Positions 54,511 to 63,676 of a stretch of DNA of 64,000 nt are shown piece after piece (the stretch's first letter is position 1; each line of letters opens with the position of its first letter). The notes under the pieces were generated by a model. The model searched no databases, was not told where the DNA came from, and worked only from the letters and a program-made list of their open reading frames with translations. Source of the stretch: Sanderia malayensis (Eukaryota; Cnidaria; Scyphozoa; Semaeostomeae; Pelagiidae); the NCBI GenBank assembly GCA_013076295.1, contig RQOL01000139.1, positions 62,001 to 126,000 of the forward strand. Reading direction: 5' to 3'. The position numbers and the translations under genes are program-made.

Positions 54511-54709
54511 TCTGGTGCTGGTCACACTTGGCCTAAGAGAGTTCTGTTATTCACTTGCTTTTCTTGCTTCTTGCAAAATGTTTACTTAAAAGATAACACG
54601 AGACCTTGAAAATATTTAATAGCTCACAATCGGAATCAATATGAAACAATTAAGATTGGGATGAAAAATATTAGATTCATTCCAATTAAATTTTAATTAG
54701 AATGAAGAA

Positions 54710-54881
54710 ATTTTAATTAGAACGAATAAATTTAAATTAGAACGAATAAATTTTATTCGGCATGCTAATATTTTATGCACCACGAAAAACCGCATATCAG
54801 CAGACATATTCCAAAAATAGAATACAATTAATTTGTATGGAATTTTGTCCGCATCGGCGCCCCAGACATCCGCTTGCCATA
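54710..54881 (-). repeat. Right TIR of IS3EU-like element
   Basis: 172 bp, inverted copy of 50145-50318 with a few substitutions and a 2-bp indel. An extra 'tttcttcattctaattaaa' unit continues inward to about 54680. Confidence 0.92.
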
Positions 54882-54887
54882 GGATCT

Positions 54888-55354
54888 TCCTCTTAATTCA
54901 AAGGCCAGAGTAACAAAAGACGCGATGAGATTAGTGCAATTCGCAACAGGGATTCATTGTTTCGAAATGGCTTAGCAGAGAAAAGCAACGCACGATCGAT
55001 CTTTCCAGAAGCATGACATCGTCCAGACTCAGTAATAGCCAGGGGGTTGCTCGGCGCTGCACGCTTTGTTCCGTTTCAAAAGTTCAGTACGCATCGAAGC
55101 ACGGGACAACTCCCCCTCGCACTCAAAACAAAAGCCGAGGAAAGCAGCAGGCACTGCAGTATCTGTTCTGTTTATCAGCAAGTGAAGAAAATAAGCAAAC
55201 CAGGTGATTTGGCTTAAATCAGTTTTCACCCTTGCTAAGCCGCAAAGGACAGCCCAAAAGAGTTCCTTTATTATTTTTCATCTACATTATCTTCTCAACA
55301 AATATTAGTTTGACATTGAAGGTAGATCGAGTTTGAGGACAGAAAAAACAGGAA
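54888..55354. other. Upstream region of the multicopper oxidase exon
   Basis: No repeat end or known protein identified. The small open frame at 55013-55207 has no recognisable domain. Promoter and leader of the following gene probably lie here, but I see no distinct core promoter. Confidence 0.4.
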
Positions 55355-55762
55355 ATGGACTTTATTTTTTTTGTGGCCTTCGTTGTTGGTTTGCTCCAAG
55401 TATTCCCGCAAGAAGTATTTTTGTCGAGTTCACCGGCCCATGTGCGGAGCTTGGATGGCAAAATATGTCGAACAAAGATATGCAGGTTTGAATTAGTTGT
55501 TCAAGAAGAATTAAGCATGACAATAAAGAACACCCCTGGGAAAATACTTCCAAAAGGAGAAACTTTGTTGCTTGAATTAAAAGATGGAAAGCTTGTGAAA
55601 AAATTGGGCACGTTCTACCAACGGGAAACTGTTTCTGACGAAGAAGGGCAAGTGGTGAATGTTAGTCGTGATGTGATAACCGCCGATGGATTCAGAAGAT
55701 CGCTGGTCACCATAAACGGCCAATTTCCAGGACCAACCCTTCAAGTTATGAGCAATGCCGAG
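55355..55762 (+). CDS. Laccase-like multicopper oxidase, first coding exon
   Basis: Starts MDFIFFVAFVVGLLQVF, a good signal peptide. The exon encodes 136 residues and ends in phase 0 at GAG|GTTAGT, a good splice donor. Near the end, RDVITADGFRRSLVTINGQF followed by PGPTLQVMSNAE is the opening strand region of cupredoxin domain 1 (compare 'INGQFPGP' in laccases and ascorbate oxidases). The next exon should contain HWHG, the first copper-ligand motif; I do not see it in the remaining 8 kb, so the gene either continues outside the window across TE-filled introns or is truncated. Multicopper oxidases oxidise phenols or metal ions with reduction of O2 to water; this one would be secreted. The most credible host gene here. 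Confidence 0.72.
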
Positions 55763-56358
55763 GTTAGTTTTGTAGTATTAATTTTTCATCATTTTGAGCA
55801 AAAATAAAATTTAATAACCTTTGTCCTTTGGGTGTGATAATAATATTGCAGTACAATATTATTGAAATAATGGCTTTGCTTGCACCTTCCGGGCATAAAT
55901 TCTGAAACTAAAACTAGCTGTTAACATTGTTAAGATGAGTGCTGCTGTGATGTAAAACCAATAATCAGGACTAAAGCATCTAGCATTTGATTAAAACAAG
56001 ATGATTTGAAATGAGTGCTTCAAAAAAATATGGAGAGGGAGTGTTTAGCGTGCTTGGAAGCCTGGATATCTATATTTGATGTGATTGAATGTTGTCATTT
56101 GTATTTGACATTTGTTTTTGACACTTACGTTTCATCGCTGGATTTTGGAGTTTCAGCAAACATAGATTTCAGCATGTTATTCTTAATCAGGAGAAGGTGT
56201 ACGCTCGATTTGAAGATCAAAGATAAAATTCAAATCTTTTTTGATGTGTCTTCACAATGAACACAAACAAGTTAAAAATCAAAGGAACCTTGAGGTGACT
56301 CGCGATAGATGGCTTTTATTTCACTGTATTATCCAGAAAGTGAAGAAAGTAATATCAA
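55763..56358. other. Probable first intron of the oxidase gene (start)
   Basis: No further exon recognised. The small open frame at 56015-56260 has no domain. Confidence 0.4.
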
Positions 56359-56513
56359 ATTAAAGTCAAACTTGCGAGCCTCAAAGTTGAGCTTGAGCAA
56401 AACTGTACCCTGGATTTAATTTTCAGGATTGAACGCAACAAATTCAAAAAACATTTGTTTTGACACCACTCAAGCAAACATTTACATTTCGACTTCAGTT
56501 TTCGATCTTGTTT
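56359..56513 (-). repeat. Dispersed repeat, copy 2
   Basis: Inverted relative of 43405-43600. It abuts the end of the OTU frame, apparently cutting it at SLFWKLKVF. Confidence 0.7.
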
Positions 56514-56521
56514 CATCAAGG

Positions 56522-57883
56522 TTAAAAAACTTTCAGTTTCCAAAACAATGAAACTGCTCTGAAGAAGCAATTACCATCACCTTTTACATCAACAGGTTGT
56601 AAATTTAAAACAGCCAATCTATTATTCAAGCAAGTATGTGCATCATACCTAGTTGCATTATTCAATTGCGCATCAGCACCATTGGATGCATCCAAGACAA
56701 CATTATAATGGTTACCAGTCATATTGTCCATATATATTGACTGTTTATTGCATTCATCAGATTGTCTGACACCATTCATGGAAAATTTTGACCATTTTAA
56801 TTCAAGACCACTCTTTGAAAAAACATAAGTATCAGTCTTCAACAACCATGCTGCAGTTATAATTTCAATATTAGTACCCCATATCTTGTCAGAGGTCATT
56901 TTACTTTTCACCAGGTATTCATCAACAGAACTCCTGATGTGTGCATCCAATGGTGGTTCTATTTGTTTCATAAATAATGTTATTTTTGTTCGTATAGTTT
57001 TGTGAAAGATTTGTTTTCCTGAAATTGCATAAGAAATGGCCCGAAAAAGACAATTCCCATCTCCAGCTACCGTAAATGACGAAATTAGCGCCCCGGGGCG
57101 CTTATTTAAAAAATAAACTTTTAGAGGGGGCGCTAATTCAGCGGGGGTGGTTAATTCAGCAGGGGCGCTTATTAATTTTTGCTCAGACAATGTAAGGGAG
57201 ACAATTTATTTCCAGTTGTCTTTCAGTTCATTTTTGATCAATATTACAACAGGCATAATACAAAAGAATTAAAAAATGTCACTGTTCTCTCTGCAAAAAT
57301 TTCGAAGATTAAAGAGAACATTGACTATGAAGAAAAATATTCTCATTTTGAGTTGACTTTTAAGGTAGAGGCCAAGATCATTAAACGACCGATTATAAAA
57401 TAATTTCTTGTTTTTAAGTATATTGAAATACATCTTGACAATAAAATTCATTGTTTTTTCTATATTCAAATAAGCGCCCCGTTTGTTCAGGGGGCGCTTA
57501 TTCAAGCAGGGGCGCTTATTACAAAAATTGCCTTTATCCTGAGGGCACTTATTCGGGAGGGGCAGTTATTTGGCAGGGGGCGCTAATTTTGTCATTTACG
57601 GTATTTGAAATAATTGAACTGGCTTGTTAAGTTTTTTCACAATGTCATTACTATCACATGTGTCATGTGAGTTGATGCCTAATACTGGACAGATTGTGGT
57701 TTTAGTAGCAAGTGAAAGAGGGCAAAACATACATTCAACACTTGAAGAACTTGAATTGCCCATTGGCCCAGGGTTTAATTCAACATCTCCAGATAGTAGA
57801 AGAAGCAATGTTATCACAAGACCTTTGCTTGGTTTTGAGCTATGCTGAAATTTCCTGCCTTGTTTACACTGTTGCTTACTCAT
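56522..57883 (-). pseudogene. Transposon ORF with 2A peptide and OTU protease domain, broken by a MITE
   Basis: On the minus strand the frame begins near 57883 (MSKQQCKQGRKFQ). It has LLLLLSGDVELNPGP, a 2A ribosome-skipping motif (DVExNPGP), at residues 26-40, and two CxxC-like pairs. At 57604 it is interrupted by the MITE and continues in the same frame at 57069: QLFQ|IAGDGNCLFRAISYAISG, the Cys box of an OTU deubiquitinase (DGNC). NHYNVVLD further on is the His region. A second DGNC (VKGDGNCFFRAVS) starts a further OTU-like unit that is cut off by the repeat at 56513. 2A peptides at the start of LINE proteins (CR1/L2-type) are known. This looks like the N-terminal portion of such a protein with OTU modules; RT is not present. 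Confidence 0.78.
57070..57601. mobile_element. TA-flanked MITE inside the OTU ORF (532 bp)
   Basis: Inverted ends CCGTAAATGACGAAATTAGC / CCGTAAATGACAAAATTAGC with TA on both sides (57068-57069; 57602-57603). Terminal regions are built from 'ggggcgcttatt' modules. Together with its duplication it adds 534 bp, a multiple of three, but carries stops. Confidence 0.88.
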
Positions 57884-58921
57884 GTGTTTTTTTGCCCACT
57901 TTCAGGGTGATATTTTCCTTTCCAGTTTGCAGTTGCTGTAGTTTGCATACAAGCTAACATAGGTCATGCAGGGTGTTAGAAAAAACTTCCAAAAAAACAG
58001 AATGATTAAAAGTGATAAATTTAATTTCATCATTGAAAGCATTCAATAAAATTTACTTGATGTAAATCTCAACTGTGTGCAATGACTTTACTTGCAGACT
58101 TGCTTTTGTTTCTGTTTGAATGGATTTTATTTCTTTAATTGTCTCAATTTATTTCTCAAAATGTATGCTCAATTATGTGTCAATTTGTGTTTCCAATCCA
58201 AGATATACTGAATTGTTTTCAAAGGTATATTCAACAGTGTGTCAGTTTGTTTCTCAAGATTTTCACCAGATTAATATATTTATGAATTTTAACTCAGCAG
58301 AGTTTTGCAAGCTACAATCCTTGCCAAAAAGACTTGGAACGGTTGAAAATATTGCTAACTGAAACACAATACGCGGCCTCTTAGAGCACAAACAACAAAT
58401 GCTTGTCAGGTACCTCTCCCTCCCCTCCCCCCAAAAAACAATGTTGGTTGTAAGGCATGTAGCATACTCGTGAATAGCGATTACCCGCTGAAAAATAGAC
58501 ACAGTGAACAAAGATCAACATTGTATCGGGGGGAGGGGAGAAAATTTTGCAGAACGGAATGAAAATATTAGCAGCGTTCCAGCATTTTTGGCCAGGATTG
58601 TAGCAACAATTAACAACAGAGTGTGCTCAATTTCAAGATAACTTTCAACTTATTCTCAATTGTGTGTTGCTTTGTTTTTTTTTTTAACTCAACTTAACTT
58701 CAATCAACTTCAATTCAATCAACTTCAATTCGATCTGTCCACTTAGTCTGTAACTGGATATGCAAAAATAGCTGCGCATGTAGAGTAGGCCTATTTTCTA
58801 TATTACCTAACTAATAAAATTTAAAATGAAAACAGCAATAATAAAGCGTGAGTCAGAATACGTTAATAAAAATAAAAAGCTGCAGTTATTTAAAATAAAA
58901 TAACAAAATAATCAACAAAAT
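57884..58921. other. No gene recognised
   Basis: AT-rich, with scattered poly-T. No coding similarity seen. May still be intron of the oxidase gene. Confidence 0.35.
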
Positions 58922-58925
58922 TTAA

Positions 58926-60459
58926 GGTGGATGGCTACAGTCATTTTAGTGCAGAAAATTTTTTTTCCAATTTTATTTTTATTTGATCAACTCGCTCCTC
59001 AATTATTCAAAAGTCACTGGAATAAATATTTTAGCAATATGTTATCTTTTTAGGGGTAAAACCCTTGTTTTCCGTGAAGGGGTAAACAATTTTTTTCTTG
59101 ACAACCATGTTTTTCTGTTGCTAGGGAGAGAAATCGTGAATTTCTTCCCGAAAAAAGCTTTATTTTTTCTCCCGAAATAAAAATAATAATTTCCAGTCTC
59201 CTTGTGAATGCGAGGCTATCTATAGATAGGTCTTAAGTAGCTAAAACGTCGACTTTGCACCTTTCCTTTCCGAGAACATCATTTCATGAAAATTCATTTG
59301 AGATTTGAGATTTGTCATTGATTCTGAGAATATCATTGACAAATGAGGTCTCGTGTTTTTGCCAGAAGAAAAGCAAAGAAAAGAAAGGTTTGCTATGGTA
59401 ATATTTCAAGAAATGGAGCCCAGACTGATAATGTTGTTTTTGATGAAGGAGCTGCTTCGAGTGTTGGTAACAACAATGAGGGGCCAGGCCCGGACCTTCC
59501 CATTAAGAAGAAAGTGAAACCGAGAACATTAGAAGACAAAACTCTACCCCAGAGCAACATCAAATAACATTCAAACAGGTGGATAACGTTCCTAAGAGGA
59601 AGCTTTGAATTCCTATTTTATAAAAATGAGTCCAATAAAAAATAGAACTTTGAGAAGGAACAAGGCAGCAGAAATTGGACTATCAAAGCACAGAGCAAAA
59701 TATCTGAGGTGGCAATATTCCACAGGTTATTTGCTGATGAGTTGCTAGATAGGTGTATGCTTGGCCTTACACAAAATCAAAACGAAGCAAGTAATAGTGT
59801 TCTCTGGGGCAAATGTCCCAAGAGAAAATTTGTGAGAGGCAAAAATTTTGGCACGCTGTTGCAGAAACTCTCTGCGAATTCAACACTGGAGCAGCCTCCT
59901 TAGAGGAAATCCTGAATCAATCAAACATTAAATCAACATCCAATTCTTTATCTATATTAAGAAACATGGATTCTAAAAGGTTGCAGAATGCTGCCAAAAA
60001 AGTTGCAACAAAAGCACGATTACAACACAGGAAGGAGAAACAGCGAAAAGTTACATTTCTGGTGCATTTGGGCTTCAGAAAGCACCTGAATTGGACTTAC
60101 ATGTAGGATTTGCAGTTATTGATCAAACAAATGAGACTGTTGAGCCCAGAATTAATTTTGTAGATGAGAACAATATTTTGTTAGTGAAATGAGCAAATAA
60201 GTAATTTTGACCCCCCGTCTTTTATAGCAAACATTTAAAGGAAGCTATAAATTCCTTTTATTAAATTTTTTAAATGTTCTTTTGCAAGTATTGACTTGTC
60301 CCCACATGGTATAGTATTTTCATGGTATTTTCTTTTTAGATTCTCCTATCATTGTTCTTGATATTTGTAAAATTTCCACTTCATAACTTATGTTGTTCTG
60401 TCAGTACATGCTTTTGAAGTGCACAAGGTGATTTTCAATTGCCACTGTAGCCATCCACC
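58926..60459 (+). mobile_element. TTAA-flanked DNA transposon, internally deleted (1534 bp)
   Basis: Inverted ends GGTGGATGGCTACAGT are perfectly matched and each is flanked by TTAA (58922-58925; 60460-60463). Inside are the start and the end of a transposase-like protein with the middle lost. TTAA duplication and protein type point to Kolobok or a related group. Different termini from the 28.5-kb TTAA element. Confidence 0.85.
59343..60106 (+). pseudogene. Remnant of a Mutator-like/Kolobok-type transposase
   Basis: N-terminal piece: MRSRVFARRKAKKRK (59343), a basic start, running to a stop at 59567. C-terminal piece: FADELLDRCMLGLTQNQNEA then SNSVLWGKCPKRKF (59730-59840), then after a frameshift FWHAVAETLCEFNTGAASLE and SKRLQNAAKKVATKARLQH (59850-60040). 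'LLxRCLxGxTQNxNESFNxxxWxxxPK' is a strong signature of the C-terminal part of transposases annotated as Mutator-like in invertebrates. The catalytic middle is missing, so this is a non-autonomous derivative. Confidence 0.65.
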
Positions 60460-60463
60460 TTAA

Positions 60464-60801
60464 GTCATAAAATAGGAACAAATAAGCACTTTTATCTTTT
60501 CACCTGATGCTTCCAACGAGTGAAACATTTTATATCCAATGAGAAACTTGCAAAGTGATATCATACTTGGTAGCCTCACTTCAAATCAAAAGTGAACGTT
60601 TGAATCTGAGGCACATACCTTGTATGGTAAAGTAAACAGAAACACGCACCACACAACACTGACACAGAACACAACATTTTTCCCCACTCACCAACATCTA
60701 CTCGCTTGCGCATGCGCTTCGCGAGTCAAAAATGTCCTCGTCCCGGTCGGCACTAGTACGTGGAGGATTTATGTACAATAATGACATCATCGGTAAAATA
60801 T
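60464..60801. other. No gene recognised
   Basis: Nothing identified. Confidence 0.35.
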
Positions 60802-62090
60802 GATTGTGAGGCTGTTTTCCGAGCCACGCGATTGTCGATTGTTGTGAGTTTATTTATGAAACGAAGCAAACGACGACGAGAATTTTTGCCAATCATTCCG
60901 CAAATTATTAGACATGCTTATTTGTGATGTAACAAGACTTATAAAAAGAGACAACACAACCAAGTATATTATTAAGTGTCAGGGGATTAGATAAAGAAGC
61001 CAAGTTAGAACATGCTCAACCTTTGCAAAAATTGGCAACAAACTCTGACTAAATTCTTTCTGTACTCTTTCAGTCATTGCTTTATTTTCAAATCAATCGT
61101 TCTGTCGAACTGTAACTCTTATTCTCGTGATTTTGTTTTGTTTTGTTCTTTTGTATGTGATCACAGGAAGTACCATTTGCATTAGCCAAATATATTATAT
61201 TTCGTGCCGGGCAGACTTAGCTCTTTCCTATTCCATTAAAATGATAAAAAATTATCTGGTTTTTCAAAAAGGAGTGTGCTGATTTGGTTTCTTGGTGATA
61301 GTTGACGAGGGCCTTCAATAATTGCTTCACCTCCTGTCTCATTCTGTCAGTCAAGGCAGTCTCGTTGCTTTATCAACAAAGCTAAAGAAGACAGATGCAC
61401 AGTGGGGTAGGTAGAGCTAACTAAACCAGCACAGAAATATTTCTCTTTTCGGGTTCACGTTATTTATTTTCCATCCCACAAAACTTATTTCTTCCAATTA
61501 CTTATGCGCACTGTATATATTCTTGCATACCGTATTTCCTCGATTAAACGGCCCCCGGGGCGTTTATTAATCTTGGCACTTTTTGAGGGGGCGCCTAATC
61601 GAGGGGGGCCATTATTCGAAGGGGGCGTTTATTAGAAAGTCAAGATCACAGGCTCTGTCATTGAGTCCAAAAAAAAGAAAATGGTTTAGTTGAGCCTTGC
61701 CTTATCGCGCAACAGCGTAGAAAATGAAAATCGCCATGGTTTTGCACAAAGAGGGGACGTTTAATCGAGGGGGGGCGTTTATTGCAAAAGCTGGCAACAT
61801 AAGGGGGCGTTTGTTCGAGGGGGCTTTTAATCGAGGGGGGCGTTTAATCGAGGAAATACGGTATTCATTTCATATTGATAAAATTGTGAAACTAAAATTA
61901 GATCCTTTCTTCTTGTTTTTTAATCTTACCCACTATGTAACAGTATATATTTTTTTGTGATATCCTTCAAGTCTCGTTACGTTGCAAATGCGCATGTCTG
62001 GTAAAATGATTTGCGAGAATTGTCGTCATCGTCTGTTCTCGTTTCTTCATCTCACAATAATCGTTTGGCTCGGAAGACAGCCTCACAATC
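60802..62090. mobile_element. Inverted-repeat element (about 1.3 kb) containing a MITE
   Basis: 60802-60940 and 61969-62090 are inverted, divergent copies (shared words: 'gattgtgaggctgt', 'ttccgagcca', 'gaaacga', 'gacatgc', 'gtaac'). Interior non-coding, split by the family-B MITE at 61530. Target duplication not identified. Confidence 0.6.
61530..61861 (+). mobile_element. TA-flanked MITE, family B, copy 1 (332 bp)
   Basis: Ends CCGTATTTCCTCGATTAAAC and complement; TA at 61528-61529 and 61862-61863. Modules 'gggggcgtttattcga' and 'aatcgaggggg'. Nearly identical to 62981-63312. Confidence 0.9.
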
Positions 62091-62117
62091 GCATGAACGA
62101 TAAATGATGAAAAATGA

Positions 62118-62710
62118 TTAAAGCTGATTGAAAAATTCAGAGAATACAGTTAATGGAAAAGTTAAAAAAGCAAGTGGATAATAAGTTATTGTTTCTTGCC
62201 AACAAGCTATTGCCACCGTGTTGTTGTGTTCTTTGCATGTCATCAGTGTCAGATGTTGTGTGCGTGTCTTCTGCGTTCCGTGTGTCGTGTGTAGGTGTGG
62301 CGTGCTTTGCGTAGTTTGTGCTTGTTGTGTCTTGCGGCGTTTGGTGTGTTTCTTGCGTGTCATCAGTATTAGATGTCAGTTGGGGGGTGGGAGTTACGTT
62401 TTCATGTTGTTGTGGTTGCTGTTGTTGTGGTGGGTCGTCTTGCATATCGGTGCTGGTGGCTTCTTGATCGTTGTTGCCCTGCTCTGTCGAGGTCCTCCAG
62501 TTCATCTATAGACATATCCTTCGCATTGAGCAACTTAATCAATTCATTATCATGTGTAATCTCACTATTTAGTAACTTAAAATGTTGATTTATCAACATT
62601 AAACGTCTGCTTGTTTTGGTGAGCTTCAAATGTGTTTCTTTCAGTTCTTTGTTGCACAGCCTTAATTTGTGTTCCAGCACCTTTAATTTTGTTGGGATGC
62701 CCATATTCAT
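62118..62710 (-). pseudogene. Possible broken ORF: coiled coil plus Gln/Thr-rich tail
   Basis: Reading leftward from 62710 (MNMGIPTKLKVLEHKLRLC), a coiled-coil-like segment of about 75 residues ends at MSIDELEDLDRAGQQ. A frame shifted by one base then reads DQEATSTDMQDDPPQQQQPQ, TPTPQLTSNTDDTQETHQ and further repeats of (Q/T)D-rich words. Coiled coil followed by a low-complexity tail is seen in ORF1 proteins of some retroelements, but nothing specific identifies it. Confidence 0.3.
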
Positions 62711-62751
62711 GGCTCTAAATTTGTTATATGATCATTGTAAATATGTATGTA

Positions 62752-63496
62752 CCGCATTTCCTCTAAAGAACGCCGCGGCGTTTTTTCAAAATCCAACTTT
62801 TGCACGCGGCGTTTAATAGAGGGCGGCGTTCATTAGAGGGAGGCGTTCTTTACAAAATGAAATGTGAGATAAAAAAAAAGAAGTAAAAACAGACAATGTC
62901 TTCTTTTCCCAAAAAATTGTAATAAGAGACTTTATGAAAAATGTTTTAAAGTTCACAAATGATGTGTTCACGTTAAAGTACCGTATTTCCTCGATTAAAC
63001 GCCCCGGGGCGTTTATTAATCTCGGCACTTTTTGAGGGGGCACCTAATCGAGGGGGGCCATTATTCGAGGGGGGGCGTTTATTAGAAAGTACAAGATCAC
63101 AGGCTCTGTCATTGGGTCCAGAAAAAAGAAAATGGTTTAGTTGAGCCTTGCTTTATCGAGCAACAACGTAGAAAATGAAAGTCGCCATGGTTTTGCACAA
63201 AGAGGGGGCGTTTAATCGAGGGGGGCGTTTATTACAAAAATTGTCAGCATAAGGGGGCGTTTATTCGAGGGGGCGTTTAATCGAGGGGGGGCGTTTAATC
63301 GAGGAAATACGGTATGTCAATGTCAATGTCACTGTCTCTGTCAGAGTCCTCGTCTATGACACGAAAACTTTCATAGCTTTCGCTGCCGTGTGTTTTTTAA
63401 TAAACGCCGCTTTTGAAGATGCGGTGTTCAATGGAGGGCGGTGTTCAATAGAGGGCGGCGTTTATCAGAGGGCGGCGTTCTTTAGAGGAAATACGG
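62752..63496 (-). mobile_element. TA-flanked MITE, family A, interrupted copy
   Basis: Inverse-orientation relative of 35516-35956. TA at 62750-62751 and 63497-63498. A family-B MITE is inserted at its TA (62979-62980). Without that it is 411 bp. Confidence 0.87.
62981..63312 (+). mobile_element. TA-flanked MITE, family B, copy 2 (332 bp), nested
   Basis: Inserted in the family-A copy with TA duplicated (62979-62980; 63313-63314). Same length as copy 1, with only a few differences. Confidence 0.92.
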
Positions 63497-63602
63497 TAAA
63501 TTGAAAAAGGATATTATCTGCTGAATGTTTCGCATATTCAACATCAGATTAAAAAGAAAACTAAATTAAATGCAGATCAACAATTCCATAGGCCATCGGA
63601 TA

Positions 63603-63676
63603 CGAAAAGCGATCCGAAACGTTTCACCTTCAGAGCGGAGTGATTTGACTCCCGAAAAGCGATGCGAAACGTTTCA
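63603..63676 (+). repeat. Direct repeat, 24-mer twice, 50-bp period
   Basis: 'cgaaaagcgatccgaaacgt' + 'ttca' at 63603-63626 recurs with one change at 63653-63676. Confidence 0.85.

Larger units (their letters stand above)
50145..54881. mobile_element. IS3EU-like DNA transposon carrying a HECT-ligase gene
   Basis: 4737 bp, bounded by near-identical TIRs that begin TATGGCAAGCGGATGT, and flanked by the 6-bp duplication GGATCT (50139-50144; 54882-54887). It holds an integrase-type DDE transposase on the minus strand and a HECT-domain gene on the plus strand, converging. A 6-bp duplication with TAY... termini and an IS3/retroviral-integrase-like transposase is what I recall for the IS3EU superfamily; that class assignment is inference. 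The element appears complete. Confidence 0.85.

Noticed and set aside
55013..55207. 64-codon plus-strand frame
   Set aside because: No domain, no conservation signal I can see; probably chance or leader sequence.
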